Source: Luteococcus sp052116585 (GTDB taxonomy: Bacteria; Actinomycetota; Actinomycetes; Propionibacteriales; Propionibacteriaceae). Taken from it: DNA of 64,000 nt. Below are positions 25,217-33,705 of the stretch, piece after piece; position 1 is the first letter of the stretch; each line of letters starts with the position of its first letter. The notes below the pieces were generated by a model, which saw only the letters and a program-made list of their open reading frames with translations, made no database searches and was not told where the DNA came from. The stretch lies in contig NZ_JBQKKT010000016.1 of the NCBI RefSeq assembly GCF_052116585.1, positions 1 to 64,000 on the forward strand, given 5' to 3'. Both the position numbers and the translations under genes were made by a program.

Positions 25217-28103
25217 TCACCAGCGATTCGAAGGGCTTGCCCGTCGCCTGCCGCAGTCCCATCTCACAGGTTCGGTTGGCGGACGCGTAGACCTCGGAAT
25301 CCCCCAGGTCCTGCCTTTCCTGCCGGGTTGCTGACTCGACGAGTTCTGGGTGCAGCAGGCCCCGGTCTCCCGCGGTGCCGCAGCAGGCGGAGGCCATGGG
25401 AATGTGGACGCGCTCCGCGAGCGCGCCAGCCAGCCGGGCGAGGTCGTCCGTGATGCCCAGATGTGCCGCCGAGCAGCCGGGGTGCACAGTGATCTGCCCC
25501 ACTGTGCTCTGGACCTGGAGGTCGGGCAGCAGTTCACTGGCCCAGACCGTCGCATCCAGCACCCGGACCCGGGCGAAACGTTCGGCCAGTTCCCCCGTGA
25601 GATGTCTGGGGATCTCCTGGACCACCGCGTGGGTGCAGGAGGTGGCGTCGACCACCACGGGGAGACGACCCTCATCGCTCCAGCGCAACAGGGCCTCGGC
25701 CAGCGCCTGCTGGCGCCGGTCCCTCCCCTTGGTGAAGCCCTTGCTGCCCCAGGGCGTCCCGCAGCACTCCCCCTGCACGTCACCGGGGATCCAAACCGGC
25801 CGCCCGGCCCGCGCCGAGACCTCGACCAGGGCGTCGGCCAGCCCCAGGGGCTCGTCGACGCCCGGGTCCCGGCCGAAGATCCGGTTGACGCAGGCGGGGA
25901 AGTAGACCGCGGCGGCCTGGTCCGGCGCCGTCACGGGCAGTGCGCGCGCCGCACGCGGCATCGGACCGGGCACCGTGGGCAGCAGGTCCTTGCTCACCGC
26001 CCTCCTGGCCACACCGGTCAGGGCCTGCAGCGGCGCGGTGCCCACACGCTGTTGCACCCCGTCCGCGACGACGACCGCCGCTCGGGCCACGCGCTGCGCC
26101 GGTGACCAGTGCTCACCCACGGCGGTGGCGATTCGCTGCGCGGAGGCGCTCTTCTGCTGGGCGCGCAGTTGCTTCATCACGGCGCCCGTGTCGATGCCAT
26201 AGGGGCAGGCCTCGGCGCACGAGGAGTCCACGGCGCAGGTGTCGATGGCCTCGTACTGGTACTCCTCCAGCAGGGTGGTGACCAAGGGGGACCGCTCCTC
26301 CTGGCGTGCCATCTCCCGCCACAACGCGATCCGTTGACGGGGCGTGGTGGTCACATTGCGGCTGGGACAGACCGGTTCACAGAAGCCGCACTCCACGCAT
26401 CCGTCGAGCAGCGGGTGGGCCACCGGATCGTGCTTGAAGGACAACAGGTGCACCTGCTCGGTCTGGCTGAGCAGAACGTCCTTGCCCAGCACCTGGCGGG
26501 GGTCGGCCAGACGACGCAGACGCCACATCATCTCGGTGATCCGGGGCCCCCATTCCCGTTCCACGAAGGGGGCCATGTTGATGCCGGTGCCGTGTTCGGC
26601 CTTGAGCGATCCGCCGTACACGTCCACCACGAGGTGCACGAAATCCTCCATGAAGGCCGCATACCGTTCGCGTCCCTCGTCGGTGTCCAGGTGTGCGGCG
26701 AGCGTGAAGTGCATGTTGCCGTAGGCGGCATGGCCCACCACCTGGTCGCTGAAGCCGTGTTGGCGCAGCAGCGCCGCGAGGTCGAGCACGGCGGGACCCA
26801 GGTTCTCGATGGGGAAGCCGACGTCCTCGTTGACGTTGACGGCACCTGCGGGCTTGTTGAGGGCGAGATCGGTGGACAACCCACTGCGGATCTTCCAGCT
26901 CATCCGCTGAAAGGCGGCACTGGTCTCCATCTGAACCGGCAGCAGCGGACCATGGGCAGCGGCGAGTTTCCGGGTGGCCGCCTCCAGCCGGTCCAACTCC
27001 TCTGAATCAGCGGCGCCGAACTCCACGAGCAGCGAGACCGCATTCGGGGGCAGATCGGCCCATGCCTGTGGGGCCTCGGGCATTCTGGCCGCCGCCGTGA
27101 CCAGACTGGTGGACATCATCATCTCCACGGCCTCCGGCCCGAGCTCGCGCACCTGGGCGACGAAGTCCACGGCCGTGGCCGTGTCGGGCAGGTGCACCCA
27201 GCAGATGCCGGAGACGGCGGGCAGCGGCAAGGTGTCGAGCACCACCTCCGCGATGAAGGCCAGGGTGCCCTCAGAGCCCACCAGCAGGCGCTTGAAGATC
27301 TCCAGGGGCGTGGTGCCGTCCAGGAAGGCGCGCATGGTGTAGCCCGTGGTGTTGCGGATCGAGTACTTGCGTCGCAGGAGTTGCACCAGCTCCGGTTCAG
27401 CCAGGATCTCCTCCCGGATCGCCATCAGTCCTGCGGCCAGCGCGGGCTCCGCAGTGCGGAAGCGCTCCTCCGCACCCGGCTCCTGGGTGTTCACCAGCGT
27501 CCCGGAGGCCGTCACGAAGGTCACCTCCCGCAGGGTGGCGTAGGCGCTGCGCTCCAGTCGACACCTCATGCCGGCGGCATTGTTGGCCACGACGCCACCG
27601 ATGCACGCGGCGCGGGCACTGGCCGGATCGGGACCCAGCCGCCGCCCGTGCCGGGCCAGAACCGTGTTGGCGTGCTCCAGCACCGTGCCGGGGCGGACCC
27701 GCAGCTGCTCACCGTCGTTCTCCACCTGCATCCCGCTCCAGTGCTGGCGCACGTCGATCAGCACTCCGTCGCACTGGGACTGGCCGGACAGGCTCGTACC
27801 CCCGGCGCGGAAGGTGGCATTGAGTCCGCGGTCCGCGCAGTGGCGCAGGACCGCCGCCACCTGCTCGGCTGTGCGCGGTGCCACCACGGCCCGCGGAGTC
27901 CGACGATAGGGGCTGGCGTCCGAGGCATACCTGACCAGGTCGGTGGCCCGGTCCAGCACGCACTCCTGCCCCACCAGGGCGACGAGTTCGGCTCGGAGCG
28001 TCGGATCGATGCCGCGGGCGAGGGCGGGATCCATCCGATCGGCTTGCCCCAGGGGCGTCGGGGCGGTCAGCCGACCCGGATCATTCTCGAACAGTGCGCG
28101 CAC
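25155..28103 (-). CDS. FAD/4Fe-4S oxidoreductase, D-lactate dehydrogenase type
   Basis: A 982-residue fusion of a GlcD-like FAD domain and a GlcF-like iron-sulfur domain. FAD-binding motifs: VVAPRTAEQVAAVL, FRAGGTSLSGQSQ, GVVANNAAGM, LLVGSEGTLAF and AEHGTGINMAP. Two 4Fe-4S clusters are expected from CVECGFCEPVCP and CAVDSSCAEACP, followed by two CCG repeats (GECCGTPWG and SACCGTAGD). Such proteins oxidise D-lactate or a related 2-hydroxy acid and pass electrons to quinone at the membrane, which fits a propionibacterial lifestyle. GTG 28103 has GGAGGG 3-4 nt upstream; a later ATG (MDPALARG) is possible. Confidence 0.85.
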   Translation of the reverse strand: MRALFENDPGRLTAPTPLGQADRMDPALARGIDPTLRAELVALVGQECVLDRATDLVRYASDASPYRRTPRAVVAPRTAEQVAAVLRHCADRGLNATFRAGGTSLSGQSQCDGVLIDVRQHWSGMQVENDGEQLRVRPGTVLEHANTVLARHGRRLGPDPASARAACIGGVVANNAAGMRCRLERSAYATLREVTFVTASGTLVNTQEPGAEERFRTAEPALAAGLMAIREEILAEPELVQLLRRKYSIRNTTGYTMRAFLDGTTPLEIFKRLLVGSEGTLAFIAEVVLDTLPLPAVSGICWVHLPDTATAVDFVAQVRELGPEAVEMMMSTSLVTAAARMPEAPQAWADLPPNAVSLLVEFGAADSEELDRLEAATRKLAAAHGPLLPVQMETSAAFQRMSWKIRSGLSTDLALNKPAGAVNVNEDVGFPIENLGPAVLDLAALLRQHGFSDQVVGHAAYGNMHFTLAAHLDTDEGRERYAAFMEDFVHLVVDVYGGSLKAEHGTGINMAPFVEREWGPRITEMMWRLRRLADPRQVLGKDVLLSQTEQVHLLSFKHDPVAHPLLDGCVECGFCEPVCPSRNVTTTPRQRIALWREMARQEERSPLVTTLLEEYQYEAIDTCAVDSSCAEACPYGIDTGAVMKQLRAQQKSASAQRIATAVGEHWSPAQRVARAAVVVADGVQQRVGTAPLQALTGVARRAVSKDLLPTVPGPMPRAARALPVTAPDQAAAVYFPACVNRIFGRDPGVDEPLGLADALVEVSARAGRPVWIPGDVQGECCGTPWGSKGFTKGRDRRQQALAEALLRWSDEGRLPVVVDATSCTHAVVQEIPRHLTGELAERFARVRVLDATVWASELLPDLQVQSTVGQITVHPGCSAAHLGITDDLARLAGALAERVHIPMASACCGTAGDRGLLHPELVESATRQERQDLGDSEVYASANRTCEMGLRQATGKPFESLVITLERLTRPEAGATPDPLPD

Positions 28104-28302
28104 GAACCCTCCTCATCATCGAACGATCCCAGTCAACACCCCCGCACCGACAGTTCTGCCCCTGACCGATCCACGACCACGCTCCGAACCTCTGATGATC
28201 TCCGGAATCCCTTGCCCAGAAAGAGATTGATCATTTGACCAAGGGTTATGGTGGTCGCAATAGAAAGCGGTTCGGGGCCGCCTGACCCAGGAGACACCAC
28301 GC

Positions 28303-29970
28303 ATGACGGCCCGTACCGCCACCACGCCCGCGCAGTTCACGAATCCCTCGGAGCGCGAGGTCCACGACCGCGTCGTGCGCCAGATGGAGGATGACTGCCT
28401 GGTGCTGGCCAACTTCCGCGTGAGCGACGAGACCAAGGACCACGAGGCAGACCTGGTGGTCCTCATGCCCCAATCGGGGATCGTCGTCGTGGAGGTCAAG
28501 GGCAGCCATGTCTGGCACGACGGGCACAACTGGCGCATTCGACGCAATGAGTGCGACCAGGTGGTGCACCCCGTCAGCCAGGCACGCGACGCTGTCTACG
28601 CCCTGCGGCACTACGTCGAATCCGATCCCCGCTGGGGCAGCCGACGCCGGATCCGGTGGGGCCACCATGTGGTCCTGGCCCGCACACCACTGGACGAGGA
28701 CTTCGCCACCCCCGACTGCCCCGCCTGGCAGGTGACCGGCGCCAACCAGCTCGACGAGCTGGGCGACCGCATCTGGGACACCACCTGGCGGCATCGCAAT
28801 GACGCCGTCGCGCCAAGCCAGGACGACATCGACCTCGTCGAGGAGATCTTGATGGGGCGCGCCCTCCCCCACCGCGATGCCGGCTTGCTCGCCGCCGACC
28901 GCGAGGAGGTGGCTCGTCGACTCACCATGGAACAGACCCAACTGCTGCGCGCCACTCGCCTGCTGAACCGGGTGGAGATCCGCGGCGGCGCCGGTTCGGG
29001 CAAGACGCAATTGGCCATCCAGCAGGCCAAGGACCTGGCCACCGGGCGGATCAGCGGTCAGCGCCAGCGCGTCGCGGTGCTGTGCTACTCCTACGGCTTG
29101 GCCAGTCTGCTGACCCGCGAGCTCTGTCAGGGGTCGCGGGCCAAGCAGCCGGCCTTCGTGGGCACCTTCGAGCAGCTCGGCCGCGCGTGGGGCATCGAGA
29201 TGGCCGGCCGCGATGACTCCGACTTCTGGGAACACGAACTCCCACGCCTGATGGCCGAGCGTGCCCGCGAACTACCCACCGAGCAGCGCTTCGACGCGAT
29301 CATCGTCGACGAGGCCCAGGACTTCGCCGATGACTGGTGGACCCCGCTGCTCACCGCCCTGCGCGACGAGGAGGCCGGCGGCATCTTCGTCTACGCCGAC
29401 GAACGCCAACGAGTCTTCCCCCGCTTCGGACGCCCCCCGGTGCCACTCGTCCCCCTGGTCCTGGACCACAACCTGCGCAATACCCGGCAGATCGCGGAAA
29501 CCTTCGCCCCACTGGCCCCGCCGATGCAGTTGCGCGGCGAGGCGGGGCCCGAGGTCAGTTTCGTCGCCTGCGACCCTGAGGATGCCATCAGCACGGCCGA
29601 CGAGCAGGTGGACGCACTCTTCGACGAGGGCTGGCACGAGAGCGACATCGCACTGCTCACCCTGGGCCGCCGCCACCCCGTCCAGGTGGAACGTCAGGCG
29701 GCAGTGGGCTATGACGCCTACTGGGACGAATTCTGGGCGGGCGAGGACGTCTTCTACTCCCACGTGCTCGCCTTCAAGGGCCTGGAGCGACGCGCCGTGG
29801 TGCTCTGCGTCAACGAGACCGCAGACCGCGACCGCGCCGCGGAGAAGCTCTACGTCGGGCTCTCCCGCGCCACCGACCGCCTCATCGTCGTGGGCGATCC
29901 GGACCAGGTCCGGGCCATCGGCGGCAAGGCCGTTGCCCGCAAACTGGGCCTGCGACCGCACGATTCCTGA
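28303..29970 (+). CDS. NERD-domain protein with SF1/UvrD-like helicase core
   Basis: 555 residues. An N-terminal NERD (nuclease-related) domain, about residues 10-130, with HEADLVVLMPQSGIVVVEVKG carrying the PD-(D/E)xK-like D...ExK residues. Then a superfamily-1 ATPase: Walker A GGAGSGKTQLA, Walker B IIVDEAQDF, a motif III-like YADERQRVF, and C-terminal LAFKGLERRAVV and YVGLSRATDRLIVVG. It is shorter than full UvrD. The combination suggests a DNA repair or anti-phage nuclease-helicase; the role is inferred. It is divergent from the dehydrogenase across an AT-rich 200-bp gap that should hold both promoters. Confidence 0.8.
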   Translation: MTARTATTPAQFTNPSEREVHDRVVRQMEDDCLVLANFRVSDETKDHEADLVVLMPQSGIVVVEVKGSHVWHDGHNWRIRRNECDQVVHPVSQARDAVYALRHYVESDPRWGSRRRIRWGHHVVLARTPLDEDFATPDCPAWQVTGANQLDELGDRIWDTTWRHRNDAVAPSQDDIDLVEEILMGRALPHRDAGLLAADREEVARRLTMEQTQLLRATRLLNRVEIRGGAGSGKTQLAIQQAKDLATGRISGQRQRVAVLCYSYGLASLLTRELCQGSRAKQPAFVGTFEQLGRAWGIEMAGRDDSDFWEHELPRLMAERARELPTEQRFDAIIVDEAQDFADDWWTPLLTALRDEEAGGIFVYADERQRVFPRFGRPPVPLVPLVLDHNLRNTRQIAETFAPLAPPMQLRGEAGPEVSFVACDPEDAISTADEQVDALFDEGWHESDIALLTLGRRHPVQVERQAAVGYDAYWDEFWAGEDVFYSHVLAFKGLERRAVVLCVNETADRDRAAEKLYVGLSRATDRLIVVGDPDQVRAIGGKAVARKLGLRPHDS

Positions 29971-30265
29971 GCGGCAGCTGTCGAAGCACCGCGCAAGGCG
30001 CGTGACGGCTGGGGGAATGTTTCGCCAGGGGGTAGCGTTGTACAACTGGTCGCACCAACGCGACCTGACCACGCCGCCCCACGGCGATGCGAGGTCATGC
30101 GAACGGACAGCCCGAGGTGGAAACCGGGCAGTCCCGACACGGCACCCACCGAGACGGTGCCACCCATACCTTGGGGACAGTCGCGAACCGGGCCCCTCCG
30201 GACATCCGCGCATCCCCGCGTCAAAGAACCCGTCCATGCTGCGACGGGTTGCAGGAGGAAGAACC
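29971..30265 (+). promoter_or_regulatory. Long leader of the 60-residue protein gene, with hairpin before the RBS
   Basis: 295 bp with no gene. It contains a palindromic GTTGTACAAC (about 30038-30047) and, at 30227-30250, an 8-bp perfect stem (AACCCGTC/GACGGGTT) ending 2 nt before the ribosome-binding site of the next gene. It may be an attenuator or a translation-controlling structure. I could not match it to a known riboswitch class. Confidence 0.4.
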
Positions 30266-30448
30266 ATGAAGACAGTTACCAACCCCGACGAACTGCGCCA
30301 CACCGCCGCCACCCAGTGGCCGACGATCCGCGCCTACTACCGCGACGACAACCAGGCCCTGGGCCTGATCGCGGACTTCATCCAGCACCCGGAAAGCCCG
30401 GCGACCTTCCTGAAGGCCGCCATGATCAACGCTGCGCTGGAGGGCTGA
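30266..30448 (+). CDS. Small conserved-looking protein, 60 residues
   Basis: Starts MKTVTNPDELRHTAATQW and ends LKAAMINAALEG. Supported by a very good AGGAGGAA site 7 nt before ATG 30266 and by typical third-position GC. It looks like a soluble helical protein with no signal peptide. No family is recognised. It lies between a long structured leader and a 25-bp-stem hairpin, so it is a self-contained transcription unit. Confidence 0.6.
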   Translation: MKTVTNPDELRHTAATQWPTIRAYYRDDNQALGLIADFIQHPESPATFLKAAMINAALEG

Positions 30449-30484
30449 GCCCGTCGCGGCCCCACCGGCCATCACGGGCACCCC

Positions 30485-30541
30485 AAGGGCATGCAGCAGG
30501 GGGCGGACCACAGTGCGGTCCGTCCCCTGCTGCATGCCCTT
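30485..30541. terminator. Very long hairpin, about 25-bp stem
   Basis: AAGGGCATGCAGCAGGGG (30485-30502) pairs perfectly with 30524-30541. One G-T pair and six more base pairs (CGGACC/GGTCCG) extend the stem around a 7-nt loop. It follows the 60-residue protein gene by 36 bp and precedes the thioesterase gene. The stem is longer than a normal terminator and has no T tract, so it might be a palindromic repeat element rather than a simple terminator. Confidence 0.6.
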
Positions 30542-30602
30542 GTGGAAGCGCGTGACTTGGATCACACTTAGCCTGACTCCAGCCACGACACGAGGACGAT
30601 GC

Positions 30603-31574
30603 ATGCCCGGAACCCAGCGCCACTCCACCCTTCGATTCCTTGCCGCCCCGATGGAGGGCAATGAGAAGGGCCACGTCGAGGGCGGCACCGTGCTGGCCTG
30701 GATCGACAAGGCTGGTTATGCCGAAGCCGTCGCGTGGAGCGGCCGCTACTGCGTCACCGCCTATGTGGGCAACATCCGCTTCAAGCGCCCCGTGCACGTG
30801 GGCGAGCTGGTGGAGGTGCAGGCCCGCATCGTGCACACCGGGCGCAGCTCCATGCACATCGTCTGCACCGTGAGCTCGGGCAACCCTCGCACGGGTGAGC
30901 TGGACATCACCTGCCAGTGCCTGATGATCTTCGTCGCCACCGATGGCAACGGGAAGTCCGTCGAGGTCCCCACCTTCGAGCCCGAGGACGACTGGGAGCG
31001 CGAACAGCAGCAGATCGCCATCCGACGCATCGACGGCCGCAAGGCCATCGAGGAGGACATGGCCAAGCAGGTCTACACGGACCAGACCGAGGCACTGCAG
31101 CGCACCCTGCGATTCCTGGCCAAGCCGCAGGACGTCAACTGGGGCGGCAAGGTGCACGGCGGCATCGTGATGGAGTGGATCGACGAGGCAGCCAACCTGG
31201 TGGCCGAGACCTGGCACCAGGGCCCCGCGATCACCGTCTTCGCCGGTGGCGTGCGCTTCTACCGCCCCATCCACATCGGCCACCTGGTGGAGGTGGAGGC
31301 CCGGCTGATCCACACCGGCCACAGTTCCATGCATGTCAGCGTCCACGTCCGTTCCGGCGACCCCAAGGAGGGTGAGCTGCAGCTCACCACGCACTGCCTG
31401 ATGGTGCTGGTTGCCCTGGACCACACCGGCATGCACAAGAAGCACGTCCGCTCCTGGAATCCCACCCTGCTGGAGGACCTGGCCCTGCAGGAGCACGCGA
31501 AGCGTCTGATCGACATCCGCGAGGGACTGGCCCGCACCGCTCCGCCCCAGGTGCCGCACTGGCGCAACGAGTGA
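30603..31574 (+). CDS. Acyl-CoA thioesterase with two hotdog domains
   Basis: 323 residues with two tandem hotdog domains. Each starts with TLRFLA, has a catalytic-region G-(G/-)-x-V-(L/M)-x-W-I-D motif (EGGTVLAWIDKAGYAEA; HGGIVMEWIDEAANLVA) and a CoA-contact stretch VEV(Q/E)ARx(I/V)HTGxSSMH. The family (YciA/BACH-like) hydrolyses fatty acyl-CoA to free acid and CoA in the cytosol. The near-identity of motifs in the halves points to an internal duplication. ATG 30603 has GAGGA 6 nt upstream. Confidence 0.85.
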   Translation: MPGTQRHSTLRFLAAPMEGNEKGHVEGGTVLAWIDKAGYAEAVAWSGRYCVTAYVGNIRFKRPVHVGELVEVQARIVHTGRSSMHIVCTVSSGNPRTGELDITCQCLMIFVATDGNGKSVEVPTFEPEDDWEREQQQIAIRRIDGRKAIEEDMAKQVYTDQTEALQRTLRFLAKPQDVNWGGKVHGGIVMEWIDEAANLVAETWHQGPAITVFAGGVRFYRPIHIGHLVEVEARLIHTGHSSMHVSVHVRSGDPKEGELQLTTHCLMVLVALDHTGMHKKHVRSWNPTLLEDLALQEHAKRLIDIREGLARTAPPQVPHWRNE

Positions 31575-31660
31575 GGCCTTGACCGGCGTGCCGGGGCGGG
31601 ATTGACTGGCTGCACCCGCCGGTCCCGCCCGGGGATCTGCTTCGCACCGGAGTCGTCGTC

Positions 31661-32041
31661 ATGCCCTTCGAGATCACCCGTCGTGGAGCCCTGCAGCTGG
31701 GCTGTCTGTCCGTCGCGGCCGTCGCCGCCAGCGGATGCGGCCAGTCCGGCCCTGAGGTGAGCATTCCCGTCAGTCAGGTGCCCGTGGGCGGCGGTGTGAT
31801 CCTGCCTGACGCCAACTTCGTCGTCACCCAGCCCGAGGCCGGCACCTTCAAGGCCTTCGACAAGAAGTGCACCCACGCCGGGTGCGTCGTCAGCCAGCTC
31901 GACGAGCGGGGCATCGTCTGCGTCTGTCACAACTCGATCTTCTCCGCCTCTGACGGCAGCGTGCAGTCAGGCCCGGCCGAGCAGCCGCTGGGCCGGGCGA
32001 AGGTCAAGGTCGACGGGGACCAGCTGCACATCTCGGCCTGA
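31661..32041 (+). CDS. Rieske [2Fe-2S] protein with Tat/lipoprotein signal
   Basis: A 126-residue exported Rieske protein. Twin-arginine signal (ITRRGALQLGC) with a Cys at residue 26 in a lipobox-like ASGC. The cluster site is CTHAGC (residues 70-75) and CVCHNS (87-92), giving ligands Cys70, His72, Cys87 and His90, with Cys75 and Cys89 placed for the disulfide of high-potential Rieske proteins. It is a small stand-alone electron carrier outside the membrane; its partner enzyme is not in the window. Confidence 0.85.
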   Translation: MPFEITRRGALQLGCLSVAAVAASGCGQSGPEVSIPVSQVPVGGGVILPDANFVVTQPEAGTFKAFDKKCTHAGCVVSQLDERGIVCVCHNSIFSASDGSVQSGPAEQPLGRAKVKVDGDQLHISA

Positions 32042-32085
32042 GAGACGATCCGGGCAATTCATCACGTCCCCGCGATGATGGCCCG

Positions 32086-32742
32086 ATGGCCGCCGAAGAC
32101 CCCGCGCTGCTCAACCTGGACCCCCTGCAACAGCTTCGGGCCGGACGCATGCCGCTGCGCCTGGCCCAGCTGGTGGTGGGGCTGGTCATCTTCGGCGCCT
32201 CGATCGCCATCGTGCTGCGCAGCGGTCTGGGCATGGCTCCGTGGGATGTGCTGCACGTGGGGTTGTCCCACCACCTCCCACTCAGCATCGGATCGGTGTC
32301 CATCCTCGTGGGCATGATCGTCCTGCTGTTGTGGATCCCGCTGCGCCAGTGGCCCGGACTGGGCACCGTGCTCAACATCTTCGTGGTGGGGACCGCACTC
32401 GACGCGACGTTGGCGCTGCTGCCCGAGTCGCTGGACGGCTGGGGCTGGCGCGTGGCCGCACTGGTGGGCGGGGTGGTGTTGAACGGCGTCGCCGGCGCGA
32501 TGTACATCGGCAGCCAGCTCGGCCCCGGGCCCCGCGACGGCCTGATGACCTCACTGAGCGAGCTGACCGGCCGGTCCGTCGGCGTGGTGCGCACGGTGAT
32601 CGAGGTGACGGTGCTGGCCCTGGGCTGGCTGCTCGGCGGTCCGGTGGGGCTGGGAACCTTGGTCTACGCCTTCGGTGTGGGCCCGGTGGTGCAGGTCTTC
32701 CTGCCCAGGTTCACGATCCGGTTGACGCGCCCGGCCGCCTGA
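32086..32742 (+). CDS. YczE/YitT-like integral membrane protein
   Basis: 218 residues with five or six membrane helices. Family features: LRLAQLVVGLVIFGASIAIVL, the SGLGMAPWDVLHVGLS motif, IGSVSILVGMIVLLLW, and the SQLGPGPRDGLMTSLSELTG loop followed by VRTVIEVTVLALGWLLGG. This pattern is that of the YczE/YyaS/YitT-type membrane proteins, of unknown function. It lies 44 bp after the Rieske gene and may be co-transcribed. Confidence 0.75.
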   Translation: MAAEDPALLNLDPLQQLRAGRMPLRLAQLVVGLVIFGASIAIVLRSGLGMAPWDVLHVGLSHHLPLSIGSVSILVGMIVLLLWIPLRQWPGLGTVLNIFVVGTALDATLALLPESLDGWGWRVAALVGGVVLNGVAGAMYIGSQLGPGPRDGLMTSLSELTGRSVGVVRTVIEVTVLALGWLLGGPVGLGTLVYAFGVGPVVQVFLPRFTIRLTRPAA

Positions 32743-32793
32743 CCTTTGCAGCCATCACGGCAGGCCCCGGTGCGGGGCTGCCGCTCTGTGCAC

Positions 32794-32913
32794 CGCGTGG
32801 GATTGGACACCCCCACCGACTCCCGCGTGGGTTCCAGCACCCCGCGTGGGCCACACCCGTCGCGAGGCCCCCAAACCCACGCGCCGCCGCATCGGGGTGA
32901 CACAACCCACGCG
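32794..32913. repeat. Cluster of five CGCGTGGG octamers, three direct and two inverted
   Basis: CGCGTGGG occurs at 32794-32801, 32824-32831 and 32843-32850, and its complement at 32876-32883 and 32906-32913, all within 120 bp between two convergent genes. The mirrored layout allows several alternative hairpins. It may be a bidirectional terminator or a cluster of protein-binding sites. Confidence 0.6.
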
Positions 32914-32925
32914 ACGGGCCGAACC

Positions 32926-33384
32926 TCAGCCCGCGAAGTGCTTGGCCAGACGCTCCAGTGTGGCGCGCATGTTGGCCTCGGTGGCGCTGCCGGCCACTCG
33001 ATTGATCAGGCTGCCGCCGCGGGCAGAGGTGAGGTCATAGCTCTCCTTGACCAGGGTGCTCCCGTCGCCGCGATCCTGGAGCTCGAAGCGCCAGACCTGC
33101 CCACCCAGGAGCAGACGCCCATTGCGGATGACCCCGGTCTGCCACGCGATCCGCTCGCCCTCCACGAACTCCACGACACGATTGCCCGTGGCGTAGGGCA
33201 GGCCAATCTTCATCCCCATCCTGAACTCTGCCCCGAGAGACAGTCGCTCGGGGCCGGAAACCTGCGACTGCACGGTGCCCCCACCGTCGAAGGTGCGGTG
33301 CTGGTCAGGCCGGGCCAGCAGGTCGAAGACCTCCTGAGGGCTGGCTGGGACGACTCGCTGGACGGTGTGGACGAGCGCGGGCAT
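32926..33384 (-). CDS. SRPBCC (START-like) family protein
   Basis: A 152-residue single-domain protein of the polyketide-cyclase/dehydrase-like SRPBCC fold. It starts with VHTVQRVVPASPQEVFDLLARPDQH, has the FDGGG loop and a VWRFELQDRGDGSTLVKESYDL strand, and ends in a long amphipathic helix (TEANMRATLERLAKHF). These proteins bind hydrophobic ligands in the cytosol; the ligand is unknown. ATG 33384 has AGGAGG 4 nt upstream. Confidence 0.8.
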   Translation of the reverse strand: MPALVHTVQRVVPASPQEVFDLLARPDQHRTFDGGGTVQSQVSGPERLSLGAEFRMGMKIGLPYATGNRVVEFVEGERIAWQTGVIRNGRLLLGGQVWRFELQDRGDGSTLVKESYDLTSARGGSLINRVAGSATEANMRATLERLAKHFAG

Positions 33385-33705
33385 GAATCCTCCTGGTCGG
33401 TCGACGACGCCCCGGCCTGATTCATCGGCCGGACACCTCCCAGCCTAGGCGCTGCGCGCACCTCCCAGCCGTGGGATCACCCCGTCGCCCCGGGCGCTTC
33501 CATTGACGTGCCACGAAAATGCCCAGAGCGCCGGGCCCTGGCGCGGCGCGCCCGTACTACTACCGAGTCACCCCATCCACCCGTGAATGGCGCTGCTGAT
33601 CACCTGAGGGAGGGACACTTCCGGGGGTCATCTGGCCCACAGTCCTGCCAGACTCACGTACTGCACTTGTCGGCGCAGGACCCCTGCCCTACTACGAGGA
33701 ATGAC

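Noticed and set aside
30040..30250. Riboswitch in the leader of the 60-residue gene
   Set aside because: I tried to match cobalamin, ydaO and TPP consensus features and found no convincing fit.
22853..33659. Shared CAGACTC(G/A)CGT motif upstream of SK5 and SK6
   Set aside because: Only two of six paralogues have it and its distance to the start differs (about 121 versus 47 bp).
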